From: GCA-002708315 sp964460905
Lineage (GTDB): Bacteria; Bacteroidota; Bacteroidia; Bacteroidales; F082
DNA length: 64,000 nt
NCBI GenBank assembly: GCA_964460905.1
Contig: CAYWRM010000005.1
Coordinates: 62,001-126,000, forward strand
Direction of reading: 5' to 3'
Every line of letters starts with the position of its first letter. The stretch's first letter is position 1. The notes under the pieces are model-generated. The model had not been told where the DNA came from. It ran no database searches and was given only the letters and a program-made list of their open reading frames with translations. The position numbers were made by a program, and so were the translations under genes. Positions 1 to 9,144 of this stretch are shown piece after piece.

Positions 1-822
1 CTTGCTACAAATGACCGGAATATTCCTCTGATTAATACTTATTTTAAAAATGACACTGCATTTTTCCTTACTAAAAATCAAGGTGAAAAATTTGTTTTGA
101 GCAAACCTGGCAGAACCTGCACAAAGGGTAATGCTCATGATAATGTAAGTTGTTCTTCTTGTCATAGTTCCTGGGCTCCTAGTTGTATCGGTTGTCATAA
201 TGAATATGATATTTATGAATCCGGCTATAATATGTACTCAAATAAGAAGGAAGAAGGTAGTTGGGTAGAATATGTGGGTGAGTATAATGCTTACTTGCCG
301 GCATTGGGAATGAGAATTAAAGGTAATGAGAGAGAAGTTATTCCGGTAGTCCCTGGAATGGTATTAACAATTGATGTTGGTAGTTTCTCAGAGGAAATTC
401 ATGATTCACTGATCTTTCATCGCTTATTTGCTCCGGCCTCACCTCATACAACCAGCTCAAAAGGACGTAGCTGTAAATCGTGTCATAATAATCCAATAGC
501 ACTAGGTTATGGAAGTGGCGAACTAATCTTTGATACTAAAAATGGAAGTTGGGTTTTTGATTCACACTATCAAAATAACCCAAATGATAATCTTCCTGAA
601 GATGCATGGATTGGTTTTTTAGATGATAGGATGGGGGAGATAGTTTCAACACGTACAAATGTAGTTCCTTTTATTATCAGTGAGCAACAAAGGATACTAA
701 CTATAGGAGCCTGTTTGACATGTCATGATGAAAATTCCATAATAATGCAGCAAAGCCTAATTAATTTTGACTCGCTTGTTGAAAATAGGAGTTTGAAATG
801 TGTTGTGCCAGTTTGGGATTAA
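1..822 (+). CDS. Multihaem c-type cytochrome, C-terminal part (5' truncated by window edge)
   Basis: The reading frame is open from base 1, so the gene starts upstream; the TTG at 97 is internal. The visible 273 residues carry four CxxCH haem-attachment motifs (CSSCH, CIGCH, CKSCH, CLTCH), the first two only a few residues apart, plus a lone Cys-x5-His just before them. Proteins of this type are periplasmic or surface electron-transfer cytochromes, exported by Sec and loaded with haem c. The number of haems in the whole protein and its redox partner cannot be told from this fragment. It ends 74 bp before a separately promoted peptidase gene. Call of multihaem cytochrome is seen directly; the role is inference. 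Confidence 0.8.
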   Translation, partial: LATNDRNIPLINTYFKNDTAFFLTKNQGEKFVLSKPGRTCTKGNAHDNVSCSSCHSSWAPSCIGCHNEYDIYESGYNMYSNKKEEGSWVEYVGEYNAYLPALGMRIKGNEREVIPVVPGMVLTIDVGSFSEEIHDSLIFHRLFAPASPHTTSSKGRSCKSCHNNPIALGYGSGELIFDTKNGSWVFDSHYQNNPNDNLPEDAWIGFLDDRMGEIVSTRTNVVPFIISEQQRILTIGACLTCHDENSIIMQQSLINFDSLVENRSLKCVVPVWD

Positions 823-856
823 TTAATAAAATATTTTAATGCAACTTCTTTATTTT

Positions 857-864
857 TAACTTTG
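857..864 (+). promoter_or_regulatory. Bacteroidota -7 promoter element (TAACTTTG)
   Basis: Matches the Bacteroidota -7 consensus TAnnTTTG, 33 bp before the start codon of the double peptidase gene. No clear -33 TTTG was found at the right distance. Confidence 0.5.
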
Positions 865-896
865 TCTGCTTACTATCACATTAAACCATAATCAAT

Positions 897-3800
897 ATGA
901 AAAATCTTTTCTTCCTATTAGTTTTTTTAATAAGCAACACTTTTTTGTTTGCGCAATTGCCCGAAACCTTTGATTTAAGAGATTATAATGGCAATAACTA
1001 TGTTACTAGTGTAAAGAGCCAACAAGGAGGTACTTGCTGGACTTTTGGTACAATGGCCGGTATGGAAAGTAACCTGTTAATGACGGGTGAGTGGGCTGCA
1101 GCCGGTGAAACAGGTGAACCTGCATTAGCTGAATATCATTTGGATTGGTGGAATGGTTTCAATCAAAATTACAATGCAGATGTTAATCCAACTAGTGGTC
1201 AGGGTCTGGAAGTTCATCAGGGTGGTGATTACCGTGTGTCAACAGCATATATGTCAAGAGGTGATGGAGCTGTAAGAGATGTTGACGGACAATCCTATAG
1301 TTCACCTCCTGATTACCATAATCCTGATTTTCATATTTATTATCCAATGAGTGTTGAATGGTATACGGCAGGTGAAAATCTGGAAAATATTGATCTTATA
1401 AAAACTAAGGTGATGGAGTACGGTGTGATGCCTACTTGTATTTGCTATAGTGGAAGTTATATTAATGGTGAATATGAACATTATCAGCCGGTATCTTCTG
1501 ATGAGGAACCAAATCATTCTGTTTCAATTATTGGCTGGGATGATAACAGGGTTGTACAAGGTGCACCGGGCAATGGAGCATGGTTAACAAAAAATAGCTG
1601 GGGCTCCGGATGGGGTATAGGAGGCTATTTCTGGATCTCATATTATGATAAACAAGCATGCCAGAATCCTGAAATGGGAGCTGTATCCTTTATTGATGTA
1701 ATACCAATGCCATACAATAATGTATATTATCATGATTATCATGGATGGCGCGATACTCTTACTTTTGCCTCTGAAGCGTTTAATAAATTCATTGCAGAGT
1801 CAGGTGAAACATTGGGAGCTGTAAGCTTTTTTGTTGCCGAAAATAATGTTGATTATACAATAAAAATTTATGATAATTTTAATGGAACAGAATTACAGGA
1901 CGAATTATCTATACAAACAGGTAATATTGAATATTCGGGTTTGCATACTATAAATCTTACAACACCCGTTTCGCTGATCGAAGGAAATGATTTTTATGTA
2001 TATGTAGAGTTTTCTGCAGGTGGCTTTGCTTACGACAGAACATCTGATATTCCTGTATTGTTAGGTGGTGGTTCCAGAACCATAGTAATATCGTCATCTA
2101 ACCCTGATGAAAGCTATTATATGGATGAAGGCGTTTGGACCGATTTTTATGATTATGACGATCCATCAGGATTCCAAAATACAGGTAACTTCTGTATTAA
2201 AGCATTAACTGTTACAGTTTATTCCATTGAACTTGGAAATATCGAAATAACAGATCCAACTGGAAATAACAATGGTAGGATAGATCCGGGGGAGACAGTT
2301 GATATTAATATTTCTTTATTAAATGCTGGAGTTTATGAGGTTACAGATTTGATTGTAGATTACACAACTACTGACCCTTATACTACAGTTAATTCAGGTT
2401 CATTAAACTATTCAGATATCCCTGCAGGTGAAACTGCAGAAGCAGATATGAATATTTCTGTTGATGGAAATACTCCAATTGGGCATGTTATAGTTGGCGT
2501 ATTAACTGTTGAATGCGAGTCGAATGGTGAGACTTACAATTATGAATTTGATATTACTTTTAAAGTAGGTTTAAATGTTGAAGATTTTGAATCCGGTGGC
2601 TTTTCAGAGTTTGATTGGGAGTTTGGTGGGGATGCTGACTGGACAATTTCACAAACAAACCCCTATGAAGGAATATATTGCGCAAAATCGGGTGCTATCG
2701 GAAATAATCAAGAATCAGAATTATTAATTTCACTTGAAGTATTAAATAATGATGAAATAGGCTTTTATTATAAAGTATCTTCTGAGGCTACTTATGATTT
2801 TCTGAAATTTTATATTGATGATGTTGAAATGGGTGGTTGGTCAGGAGATGTTGGTTGGACCTATGCGTCATACGATGTGTCAGTCGGACAGCATACTTTC
2901 AAATGGGCCTATGATAAAGATCAGGGTGTTACAGGTGGTAGCGATTGTGCCTGGGTTGATTGGATTGAACTGCCTATTGTAGAGCAGGGAAGTGTTTTGC
3001 CTGCAGTATTTGATCTAAGGGATTATGATGGCAATAATTATGTTACTAGTGTGAAAAGTCAACAAGGCGGAACTTGTTGGACACATGGTACTATAGCCGG
3101 TATGGAAAGCAACCTGTTAATGACAGGTGAGTGGGCTGCAGCTGGTGAAACTGGCGAACCTGCATTAGCTGAATATCACTTGGATTGGTGGAATGGTTTC
3201 AATCAACATTATAATGCAGATATTAATCCAACTAGTGGACAAGGTTTGGAAGTTCATATGGGAGGTGATTACCGTGTGGCAACGGCTTATATGTCTAGAG
3301 GTGATGGGGCTGTAAGAGATGTTGACGGGCAATCGTATAATTCACCTCCTGATTACCATAATCCTGATTTTCATATTTATTACCCAATGAGTGTTGAATG
3401 GTACACGGCAGGTGCAAATCTTGAAAATATTGATCTAATAAAAACAAAGGTGATGGAGTATGGTGTTATGCCAACTTGCATTTGCTACAGTGGAAGTTTT
3501 ATAAATAGTGAATTTGAACATTATCAACCGGTATCTTCCGATGAGGAACCAAATCATTCTGTTTCTATAATTGGTTGGGATGATAATAAGGTTGTACAAG
3601 GTGCACCAGGTAATGGAGCATGGCTAACAAAAAACAGTTGGGGCTCAGGATGGGGTATTGATGGATATTTCTGGATATCATATTACGATAAACAAGCATG
3701 CCAGAATCCTGAAATGGGAGCTGTATCCTTTATTGAAGTAATACCAATGCCATACAATAATGTTTATTACCATGATTATCATGGATGGAGAGATACTCTT

Positions 3801-4571
3801 ACTTCTGCCTCTAAGGCATTTAATAAATTTATAGCAAAATCGGTTGATACATTAGAAGCTGTGAGCTTCTTTGTTGCTGAAAATAATGTTGACTTTACAG
3901 CTAAAATTTATGATGATTTTGATGGAACTACATTGCAGAATCAACTAGCTGATGTAATTGGAAATATTGAATATTCAGGTTTACATACTATAAATCTTCC
4001 CTCTCATGTTATAATGGCTGAAGGAGATGATTTTTATGTTTATGTAGAGTTTTCTGACGGTGGTATTGCTTACGACAGAACCTCAGATATTCCTGTATTA
4101 TTAGGTGGTGGTTCCAGAACCATTGTAATATCGTCATCTAATCCTGATGAAAGCTATTATATGGATGAAGGCGTTTGGACAGATTTTTATGATTATGATG
4201 ATCCATCAGGATTCCAAAATACAGGTAATTTCTGTATTAAGGTTCTCTCAAATGGAGATACAGGTGTTGGTATTGATTCAGGTTATGAATCAAATACTGG
4301 AAATAATCTTGGTAGTTATCCAAATCCATTCACAAATCAAACTAAGCTTACTTTCAATGCATCTGTAAGTTCTATGGCTCATCTTAGAATTACCAATGTA
4401 ATGGGACAGGTAGTTTGGTCAAAGGAAGTGAATGTTAATGCTGGTGAAAATATTGTAACCTGGGATGGTATTAGTAATAAAGGAAATGATGTTCAGAGTG
4501 GCTTGTATATTGTCGAACTCTTTATTAGTAATGAGTTACAGGCTACTACTAAATTATTGAAATCGAAATAG
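897..4571 (+). CDS. Secreted double-headed papain-family (C1) cysteine peptidase with T9SS sorting domain
   Basis: The 1224-residue protein begins with a signal peptide (to about residue 20, ending FAQ). It holds two near-identical C1 peptidase units exactly 680 residues apart: residues about 21-445 and 701-1122. Each has a full catalytic set: Gln-rich oxyanion region with Cys47/Cys727 in GGTCW, His207/His887 in NHSVSIIGWD, and Asn233/Asn913 in KNSWGSGWG. Each unit ends in a beta-rich domain like those found beside C1 domains in secreted archaeal and bacterial peptidases. Between the units are an Ig-like region (about 446-560) and a choice-of-anchor/MAM-like region (about 561-690). The last about 85 residues (YPNPFTNQ ... 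SGLYIVEL) are a type A T9SS C-terminal domain, so the protein is probably secreted or surface-attached. It has its own promoter element at 857. Confidence 0.9.
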   Translation: MKNLFFLLVFLISNTFLFAQLPETFDLRDYNGNNYVTSVKSQQGGTCWTFGTMAGMESNLLMTGEWAAAGETGEPALAEYHLDWWNGFNQNYNADVNPTSGQGLEVHQGGDYRVSTAYMSRGDGAVRDVDGQSYSSPPDYHNPDFHIYYPMSVEWYTAGENLENIDLIKTKVMEYGVMPTCICYSGSYINGEYEHYQPVSSDEEPNHSVSIIGWDDNRVVQGAPGNGAWLTKNSWGSGWGIGGYFWISYYDKQACQNPEMGAVSFIDVIPMPYNNVYYHDYHGWRDTLTFASEAFNKFIAESGETLGAVSFFVAENNVDYTIKIYDNFNGTELQDELSIQTGNIEYSGLHTINLTTPVSLIEGNDFYVYVEFSAGGFAYDRTSDIPVLLGGGSRTIVISSSNPDESYYMDEGVWTDFYDYDDPSGFQNTGNFCIKALTVTVYSIELGNIEITDPTGNNNGRIDPGETVDINISLLNAGVYEVTDLIVDYTTTDPYTTVNSGSLNYSDIPAGETAEADMNISVDGNTPIGHVIVGVLTVECESNGETYNYEFDITFKVGLNVEDFESGGFSEFDWEFGGDADWTISQTNPYEGIYCAKSGAIGNNQESELLISLEVLNNDEIGFYYKVSSEATYDFLKFYIDDVEMGGWSGDVGWTYASYDVSVGQHTFKWAYDKDQGVTGGSDCAWVDWIELPIVEQGSVLPAVFDLRDYDGNNYVTSVKSQQGGTCWTHGTIAGMESNLLMTGEWAAAGETGEPALAEYHLDWWNGFNQHYNADINPTSGQGLEVHMGGDYRVATAYMSRGDGAVRDVDGQSYNSPPDYHNPDFHIYYPMSVEWYTAGANLENIDLIKTKVMEYGVMPTCICYSGSFINSEFEHYQPVSSDEEPNHSVSIIGWDDNKVVQGAPGNGAWLTKNSWGSGWGIDGYFWISYYDKQACQNPEMGAVSFIEVIPMPYNNVYYHDYHGWRDTLTSASKAFNKFIAKSVDTLEAVSFFVAENNVDFTAKIYDDFDGTTLQNQLADVIGNIEYSGLHTINLPSHVIMAEGDDFYVYVEFSDGGIAYDRTSDIPVLLGGGSRTIVISSSNPDESYYMDEGVWTDFYDYDDPSGFQNTGNFCIKVLSNGDTGVGIDSGYESNTGNNLGSYPNPFTNQTKLTFNASVSSMAHLRITNVMGQVVWSKEVNVNAGENIVTWDGISNKGNDVQSGLYIVELFISNELQATTKLLKSK
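961..2214 (+). repeat. Intragenic direct repeat, copy 1 (peptidase unit)
   Basis: First half of a long in-frame duplication; the second copy lies 2040 bp downstream. Long stretches of DNA and protein are the same, with most differences at synonymous positions in the core and more divergence in the beta domain. Confidence 0.9.
3001..4245 (+). repeat. Intragenic direct repeat, copy 2 (peptidase unit)
   Basis: Second copy of the duplicated peptidase unit. One visible active-site neighbourhood change is CWTF in copy 1 to CWTH in copy 2; the catalytic Cys, His and Asn are kept in both. Confidence 0.9.
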
Positions 4572-4585
4572 AATAGAGTTGTTTC

Positions 4586-4619
4586 TAACCTTTCAGGTCT
4601 TTTCCGACCTGAAAGGTTA
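4586..4619. terminator. Perfect 14-bp stem-loop after the peptidase gene
   Basis: TAACCTTTCAGGTC pairs exactly with GACCTGAAAGGTTA across a 6-nt loop, 15 bp after the peptidase stop. A short T run follows only about 10 bases later, so it may be a terminator or an mRNA-end stabiliser; the palindrome could also be a dispersed repeat. Confidence 0.6.
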
Positions 4620-4718
4620 ACTACTCAATTTTTTACGTTTCCACTATAAATCTTCTGAAAAGTTGATTTAAAGAAAACATTTAGAAATTACTTCTTCCAC
4701 CTGCTAGTCATAGTGATG

Positions 4719-4753
4719 ACGTCATTGCGAGGAGGAACGAGGAAGCAGTCTCC
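4719..4753. repeat. Dispersed intergenic repeat of the CGTCATTGCGAGGAGGAACGA type
   Basis: The stretch from ACGTCATTGCGAGG through GAAGCAGTCTCC matches a short intergenic repeat that I recall from many unrelated bacterial genomes. Only this copy was noticed here. The rest of 4620-4915 holds the 8-mer repeat below and the promoter of the next gene; I see no further gene. Confidence 0.5.
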
Positions 4754-4774
4754 TTGTTGAACTTGCTATATCAA

Positions 4775-4814
4775 TCAATCAAACAATCAAACAATCGAAC
4801 AATCGAATAATCGA
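4775..4814. repeat. 8-bp tandem repeat, five units (RCAATYRA type)
   Basis: Five consecutive 8-mers in register: TCAATCAA, ACAATCAA, ACAATCGA, ACAATCGA, ATAATCGA. The same unit family makes an eleven-unit array at 11941-12030. Confidence 0.8.
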
Positions 4815-4870
4815 ACATGAACCATCACACAATGTACTAACCTCAAAACAATTTCGTTTTATACAACGTG

Positions 4871-4878
4871 TATATTTG
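4871..4878 (+). promoter_or_regulatory. Bacteroidota -7 promoter element (TATATTTG)
   Basis: TAnnTTTG match 38 bp before the start of the glycosyltransferase gene; no exact -33 TTTG seen. Confidence 0.5.
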
Positions 4879-4915
4879 AACTTTAAACTATTTTCGCAGA
4901 AATTTTTATTGTATT

Positions 4916-5659
4916 ATGAATGATAGCCTTGTAATTATACCAACATATAACGAGAAAGAGAATATTGAACGTATTATCCGTAAGGTAATTAGCCTTGAAA
5001 AAGCGTTTAATATATTGGTAGTTGAAGATAACAGTCCCGATGGTACAGCTGATATTGTTAAAAGATTGATGGTTGAATTTTCTGATAGGCTGTTTATTAT
5101 GGAAAGAAAAGGAAAGCTTGGGCTTGGAACAGCATACATTGCTGGTTTTCAATGGGGTCTTGATCATGAGTATGATTATATTTTTGAGATGGATGCCGAC
5201 TTTTCGCACAATCCGGAGGATTTGATAAAGTTGTATAATGCTACTGCAAATGAAGGTGCTGATGTGGCAATTGGGTCGCGTTATATTAAAGGTGTAAATG
5301 TTGTAAATTGGCCAATGGGAAGAGTATTAATGTCGTACTATGCTTCAATGTACGTGCGTATTGTTACCGGACTTAAAATAATGGATACTACAGCCGGGTT
5401 TATGTGCTGGACAAGGGCAGTCCTTGAAACGATTGATATGGATAGTATTAAGTTTGTGGGATATGCATTTCAAATAGAAATGAAATATACAGCTTGTAAA
5501 CTTGGATTTAAGGTTGTTGAAGTGCCCATTATTTTTACCGATCGTACTGAGGGCACATCAAAAATGAACAAAAGTATTTTTAAGGAAGCAATATTTGGAA
5601 TACTTGATTTGAGATTTAGGAATATTGTGGGTAAGATTAAACCTATTAAAACATTCTAA
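4916..5659 (+). CDS. Polyprenol-phosphate mannosyltransferase-type GT2 glycosyltransferase
   Basis: The 247-residue protein is a single cytoplasmic GT-A domain close in length to dolichol-phosphate mannose synthases of the soluble class. It shows IIPTYNEKENIE at the N terminus, DNSPDGTAD for nucleotide-sugar binding, and EMDADFSHNPED with the metal-binding DAD. There is no C-terminal membrane anchor. Enzymes of this family move a sugar from GDP-mannose (or another nucleotide sugar) to polyprenyl phosphate at the inner membrane, supplying lipid-linked sugar for envelope glycans or protein O-glycosylation. The exact donor sugar cannot be read from the sequence. It stands alone between two promoters and is followed at once by a hairpin element. 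Confidence 0.88.
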   Translation: MNDSLVIIPTYNEKENIERIIRKVISLEKAFNILVVEDNSPDGTADIVKRLMVEFSDRLFIMERKGKLGLGTAYIAGFQWGLDHEYDYIFEMDADFSHNPEDLIKLYNATANEGADVAIGSRYIKGVNVVNWPMGRVLMSYYASMYVRIVTGLKIMDTTAGFMCWTRAVLETIDMDSIKFVGYAFQIEMKYTACKLGFKVVEVPIIFTDRTEGTSKMNKSIFKEAIFGILDLRFRNIVGKIKPIKTF

Positions 5660-5662
5660 TTA

Positions 5663-5784
5663 GTGGATTTAAGAAAACATCAATAACTTCGTTACGCTTG
5701 TGTTTAAAATCAATCATTTACAAAAGTAAACTCCTGATTTTAAACACTTCACAAGCCTAATTCTTGACGTTTTCTTAAATCCAC
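5663..5784. repeat. Dispersed 122-bp hairpin element, copy A
   Basis: Starts 3 bp after the glycosyltransferase stop. Outer arms GTGGATTTAAGAAAAC and GTTTTCTTAAATCCAC are perfect 16-bp complements, and inner arms GTGTTTAAAATCA and TGATTTTAAACAC (5700-5712 / 5735-5747) are perfect 13-bp complements. A related element is at 15282-15417. The rest of 5785-5928 holds nothing clear except the AT-rich leader of pyrC. Confidence 0.85.
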
Positions 5785-5928
5785 CTTTATTATTAATGGA
5801 TTTTTATAAAGGCATTAATTTGTGGCGAATAGAAAAATATTCTTATCGACAAACTGGAAATCTAGTATTTCAGATTATTAAACATTAATTTTTTTATTTA
5901 ATGTAATTTTACAGAAATCTGTAATAAT

Positions 5929-7281
5929 ATGATTATGAATAGTAATAAGAAAGTTATTTCCGGGGCAACAATAGTTAATGAAGGCTCATCATTTATTGGT
6001 GATGTTTTTATTATTGATAATGTTATTGAGAAAATTGTTGAAGGCATTGCTTCTGACCACATGGATTATGAAGTAATTGATGCCAAAGGTTTATACTTGC
6101 TACCTGGTGTAATTGACGATCAGGTACATTTTCGTGATCCCGGTCTTACATATAAAGGTGATACTTATACTGAGAGTAAAGCCGCGGTTGCAGGAGGTGT
6201 TACAAGTTTTATGGATATGCCAAATACAATTCCAAACTGCTTAACACAAGATTTGTTAGAAGAAAAGTATCAACATGCTGCAAATGCCTCATTGGCTAAC
6301 TATAGCTACTATATGGGAGCCTCAAATGATAATCTTGCAGAAATCATTAAAACCGATCCCAAGAAAGTTTGTGGAATAAAGGTCTTTATGGGTTCGTCAA
6401 CCGGTAATATGCTGGTTGATAATGAAGAGTCGTTGGCAGGCATATTTTCTTCAGCGCCTACTTTAGTTGCTGTTCATTGTGAAGATGAAGAAACAATTAT
6501 CAGGAATAATGCTTATTATTTTGAAAAATATGGCGATGATGCACCTACAAGTATTCATCCAAAGATAAGATCGGTTGAGGCATGTTATTTATCATCTGCG
6601 AAAGCAGTAACACTGGCAAAAAAACATGGAACCAGGTTGCATATCCTTCATCTCACAACCGAAAAGGAAATGAGCCTCTTTGATAATGACCTTCCTTTGG
6701 AAGATAAAAAAATTACAGCCGAGGTTTGTATCCATCATCTTTGGTTTTCGGATGAAGACTATGACAGGAAGGGCAATTTTATTAAGTGGAATCCTTCCAT
6801 AAAATCATCTAAAGACAAGGATGCGTTGTTAGAAGCTGTATTAAGTAATAAAATAGATGTGGTTGCTACCGATCATGCACCTCACACGCTTGAAGAAAAA
6901 GAGAGGCTTTATTTTAATGCTCCTTCGGGCGGACCAATGGTGCAACATTCGTTATCAGCTATGTTAGAGCTTTATCATAATGGTAGATTTACTCTTGAGA
7001 AGGTTGTTGAAAAAATGTGTCATAACCCGGCCATTTTGTTCAATATTAATAAACGTGGATTTATAAGAGAAGGCTATATGGCCGACCTTGTATTGATTGA
7101 TTTAAACAATAGTTGGGAAGTAAATAAGGATAATATTCTATACAAATGTGCCTGGTCTCCAATGGAAGGGGAAATTTTTAAGTCAAAAGTTATTTCCACT
7201 TTTGTGAATGGCAACAGGGTTTATAATAATGGTGTATTTATTGAAGATGTTAAAGGAAAAAGATTAATGTTTAACAGGTAA
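5929..7281 (+). CDS. pyrC: Dihydroorotase
   Basis: A 450-residue cyclic amidohydrolase that converts carbamoyl-aspartate to dihydroorotate in de novo pyrimidine synthesis. The sequence shows the metal-binding start motif GVIDDQVHFRDPG (the Bacteroidota form of DxHxH), the Lys of KVFMGSS around the bridging-lysine region, HCEDEE, HILHLTT and ATDHAPHT with the catalytic Asp. Length fits the long type I dihydroorotases. The ATG at 5929 or at 5935 could be the start. It is followed 11 bp later by a lipoprotein gene and may be co-transcribed with it. Confidence 0.93.
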   Translation: MIMNSNKKVISGATIVNEGSSFIGDVFIIDNVIEKIVEGIASDHMDYEVIDAKGLYLLPGVIDDQVHFRDPGLTYKGDTYTESKAAVAGGVTSFMDMPNTIPNCLTQDLLEEKYQHAANASLANYSYYMGASNDNLAEIIKTDPKKVCGIKVFMGSSTGNMLVDNEESLAGIFSSAPTLVAVHCEDEETIIRNNAYYFEKYGDDAPTSIHPKIRSVEACYLSSAKAVTLAKKHGTRLHILHLTTEKEMSLFDNDLPLEDKKITAEVCIHHLWFSDEDYDRKGNFIKWNPSIKSSKDKDALLEAVLSNKIDVVATDHAPHTLEEKERLYFNAPSGGPMVQHSLSAMLELYHNGRFTLEKVVEKMCHNPAILFNINKRGFIREGYMADLVLIDLNNSWEVNKDNILYKCAWSPMEGEIFKSKVISTFVNGNRVYNNGVFIEDVKGKRLMFNR

Positions 7282-7292
7282 ATTTTGAACAG

Positions 7293-7775
7293 ATGAACAA
7301 AGTAGTTTTTATATTTATTTCCATTACTATTGGAATATTTTTTACAGCTTGTGATAACAATAGTATTATTAAAAGTGCAGTAGTTAAAGAAGTTATAAAT
7401 CATTATCCTAGTGGTGCTCCTCAAATTGAAAGAGATTTTAAGGTTGTAGATGAAAAAAAAGCAGCTATTTATGAGAGAGAATATTATGAGGATGGAAAAG
7501 TGCTGAAAGAAGGGCCTTTAAATAGTGATGTTAAACGAAATGGTCTTTGGAAATCATACTATCGTGATGGTATACTTTGGAGTGAAGGTGATTTTGTTAA
7601 CGGTATTCGTGAAGGAAAAACAGCAACTTATTTTGCCAATGGTCAAAAATACTATGAAGGGCAATATTCAAAAGCTAAAAAATCCGGAATTTGGAAATTT
7701 TGGAATGAACAAGGTGATCTTGTTAATGAAATAGATTACGATAAAAGGAATAAAGCCAAAATCACCGATGATTAA
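7293..7775 (+). CDS. YwqK/MORN-type repeat lipoprotein
   Basis: A 160-residue protein with a lipoprotein signal (lipobox FTAC, Cys about residue 20). The mature part is built of short beta-hairpin repeats of the YwqK/MORN variant kind, for example GLWKSYYRDGILWSEGDF and GKTATYFANGQKYYEGQY. Such proteins are common in Bacteroidota; some relatives are labelled antitoxin-like but the role is unknown. It lies 11 bp after pyrC, so it may share its transcript. No toxin gene is next to it. The function is not known. Confidence 0.7.
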   Translation: MNKVVFIFISITIGIFFTACDNNSIIKSAVVKEVINHYPSGAPQIERDFKVVDEKKAAIYEREYYEDGKVLKEGPLNSDVKRNGLWKSYYRDGILWSEGDFVNGIREGKTATYFANGQKYYEGQYSKAKKSGIWKFWNEQGDLVNEIDYDKRNKAKITDD

Positions 7776-8065
7776 TCAGTAACAGTTTTTTCCAGTAGGA
7801 TTGGAAACAACAATAATTATTAATAAGGTTAATATTGTGGCAAAGTTGCAACACAAAATTACTCATGTAGTAATAGCGATGATGATCCCCATTATTATCT
7901 GGAGTGGAAGAAGGAATCTATATTAACACAGGATAATGAGATTGCTTTATCTCTAACGCACAATGCTTTAGCTATTGGTCCATGCAATGGATGACAACTT
8001 TTGGTTTATAAATGTAAGCATGTTATTGCGTTGCTTATATATGTAATTCTCATTTAAGCACATTT
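7776..8065. other. Intergenic region with no recognised gene
   Basis: 290 bp between two convergent genes. Only very short open frames are present and I see no clear terminator hairpin, RNA gene or known repeat. Confidence 0.6.
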
Positions 8066-9034
8066 TCAATTTTTGTCTAAATAGGCGTTAATTCTAACAT
8101 CTACATTTTCCTTTAAATTATTGAAGAAAAAACTGTAGTCATAACAATGATATACGCCTGCTGGGAAAATTGAAGAACTGTAAATATTAATATTGGGTGT
8201 GCCTGTTACCAATGCACTATTTTTATCAATCCACGCATCTGTAAATTGGTACGCAATTGAATCAATTTCCCCATTTTCTTTAAAGAAAACAGCGCCTAAA
8301 TTCATTTCTTTAGGAGCATATTCTGAAGTAGTTTGCCAGTTAAGAGGGTTAACACATTTTGCGTTGGGTAATAAAACAGGAGAACCTGTGGCAAATTCCG
8401 ATTGAGTATTATATGTAATTATTACTCCAATATCGTCAGCTGATTCTGCAATTTTTAGCCATTCGCATTGAGCAAGGTCATTGTCGGTTACTGAGTAACC
8501 AATGATATAAGCAGCTATAAGTTTATTCATTAGTTCAGGTTTTTCAAATTTGTGTTTCATTAATTCAATTAACACCTCAGAACCTTGACTATGTCCTGCT
8601 AAAATAAAAGGTCGTCCATTATTCAAATTATTAATATAATAGTTAAATGCCTGTTCAATATCAGCTAAGCCAATTGAAAAACACTTATTTTTCTCTTCTT
8701 CATTCATTGCCAGTCCATCAAGTGCCATTTGTCGATAATATGGTGCATAAATATTGCAATTATCTTTAAAAACAGAAGCTTGCTTAAGAAGCACTGTCTG
8801 AACAAGCTTTCTCATATTATCATCGGTAATGTCCATATTCATTTTATCTATACCTCCAAACAAAGTTGGATACACAAAAAAAACATCAACATCTTTTTCT
8901 ATTGATGAGGGAGATGAAGCCCAATAAAATGAATTAGAATAATTTAGGTTTTGTTCGGATTCTAATCTATTATTATTACAAGAAATTAATATTGTTGATA
9001 ATATAACTAAAAAAAACATCTTATAAATTTTCAT
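8066..9034 (-). CDS. DUF3089-family alpha/beta-hydrolase-like lipoprotein
   Basis: A 322-residue protein with a lipoprotein signal (ILISC lipobox near residue 19), so it is probably anchored in the envelope. After it come DVFFVYPTLFGG, typical of DUF3089, and GHSQGSEV, a GxSxG nucleophile elbow of the alpha/beta-hydrolase fold. A late His (GVYHCYDYSFF) could complete the catalytic triad. Length fits the family. Substrate is unknown; members are poorly studied. It is transcribed alone, upstream region 9035-9144 separating it from a co-directional EEP-family gene. Confidence 0.78.
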   Translation of the reverse strand: MKIYKMFFLVILSTILISCNNNRLESEQNLNYSNSFYWASSPSSIEKDVDVFFVYPTLFGGIDKMNMDITDDNMRKLVQTVLLKQASVFKDNCNIYAPYYRQMALDGLAMNEEEKNKCFSIGLADIEQAFNYYINNLNNGRPFILAGHSQGSEVLIELMKHKFEKPELMNKLIAAYIIGYSVTDNDLAQCEWLKIAESADDIGVIITYNTQSEFATGSPVLLPNAKCVNPLNWQTTSEYAPKEMNLGAVFFKENGEIDSIAYQFTDAWIDKNSALVTGTPNINIYSSSIFPAGVYHCYDYSFFFNNLKENVDVRINAYLDKN

Positions 9035-9144
9035 ATTGTCACTGTTTTTTAATGAATATTATTTATGAAATATTCATTTAAATACAAACATTCTCATATC
9101 ATATTTTTATTATGTTGGGTAACTAAAGAATATTGTTATCAAGA

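Noticed and set aside
897..4571. Assembly duplication artefact
   Set aside because: The two halves differ at many positions and in the beta domains, so they are real diverged copies, although long-read proof would be better.
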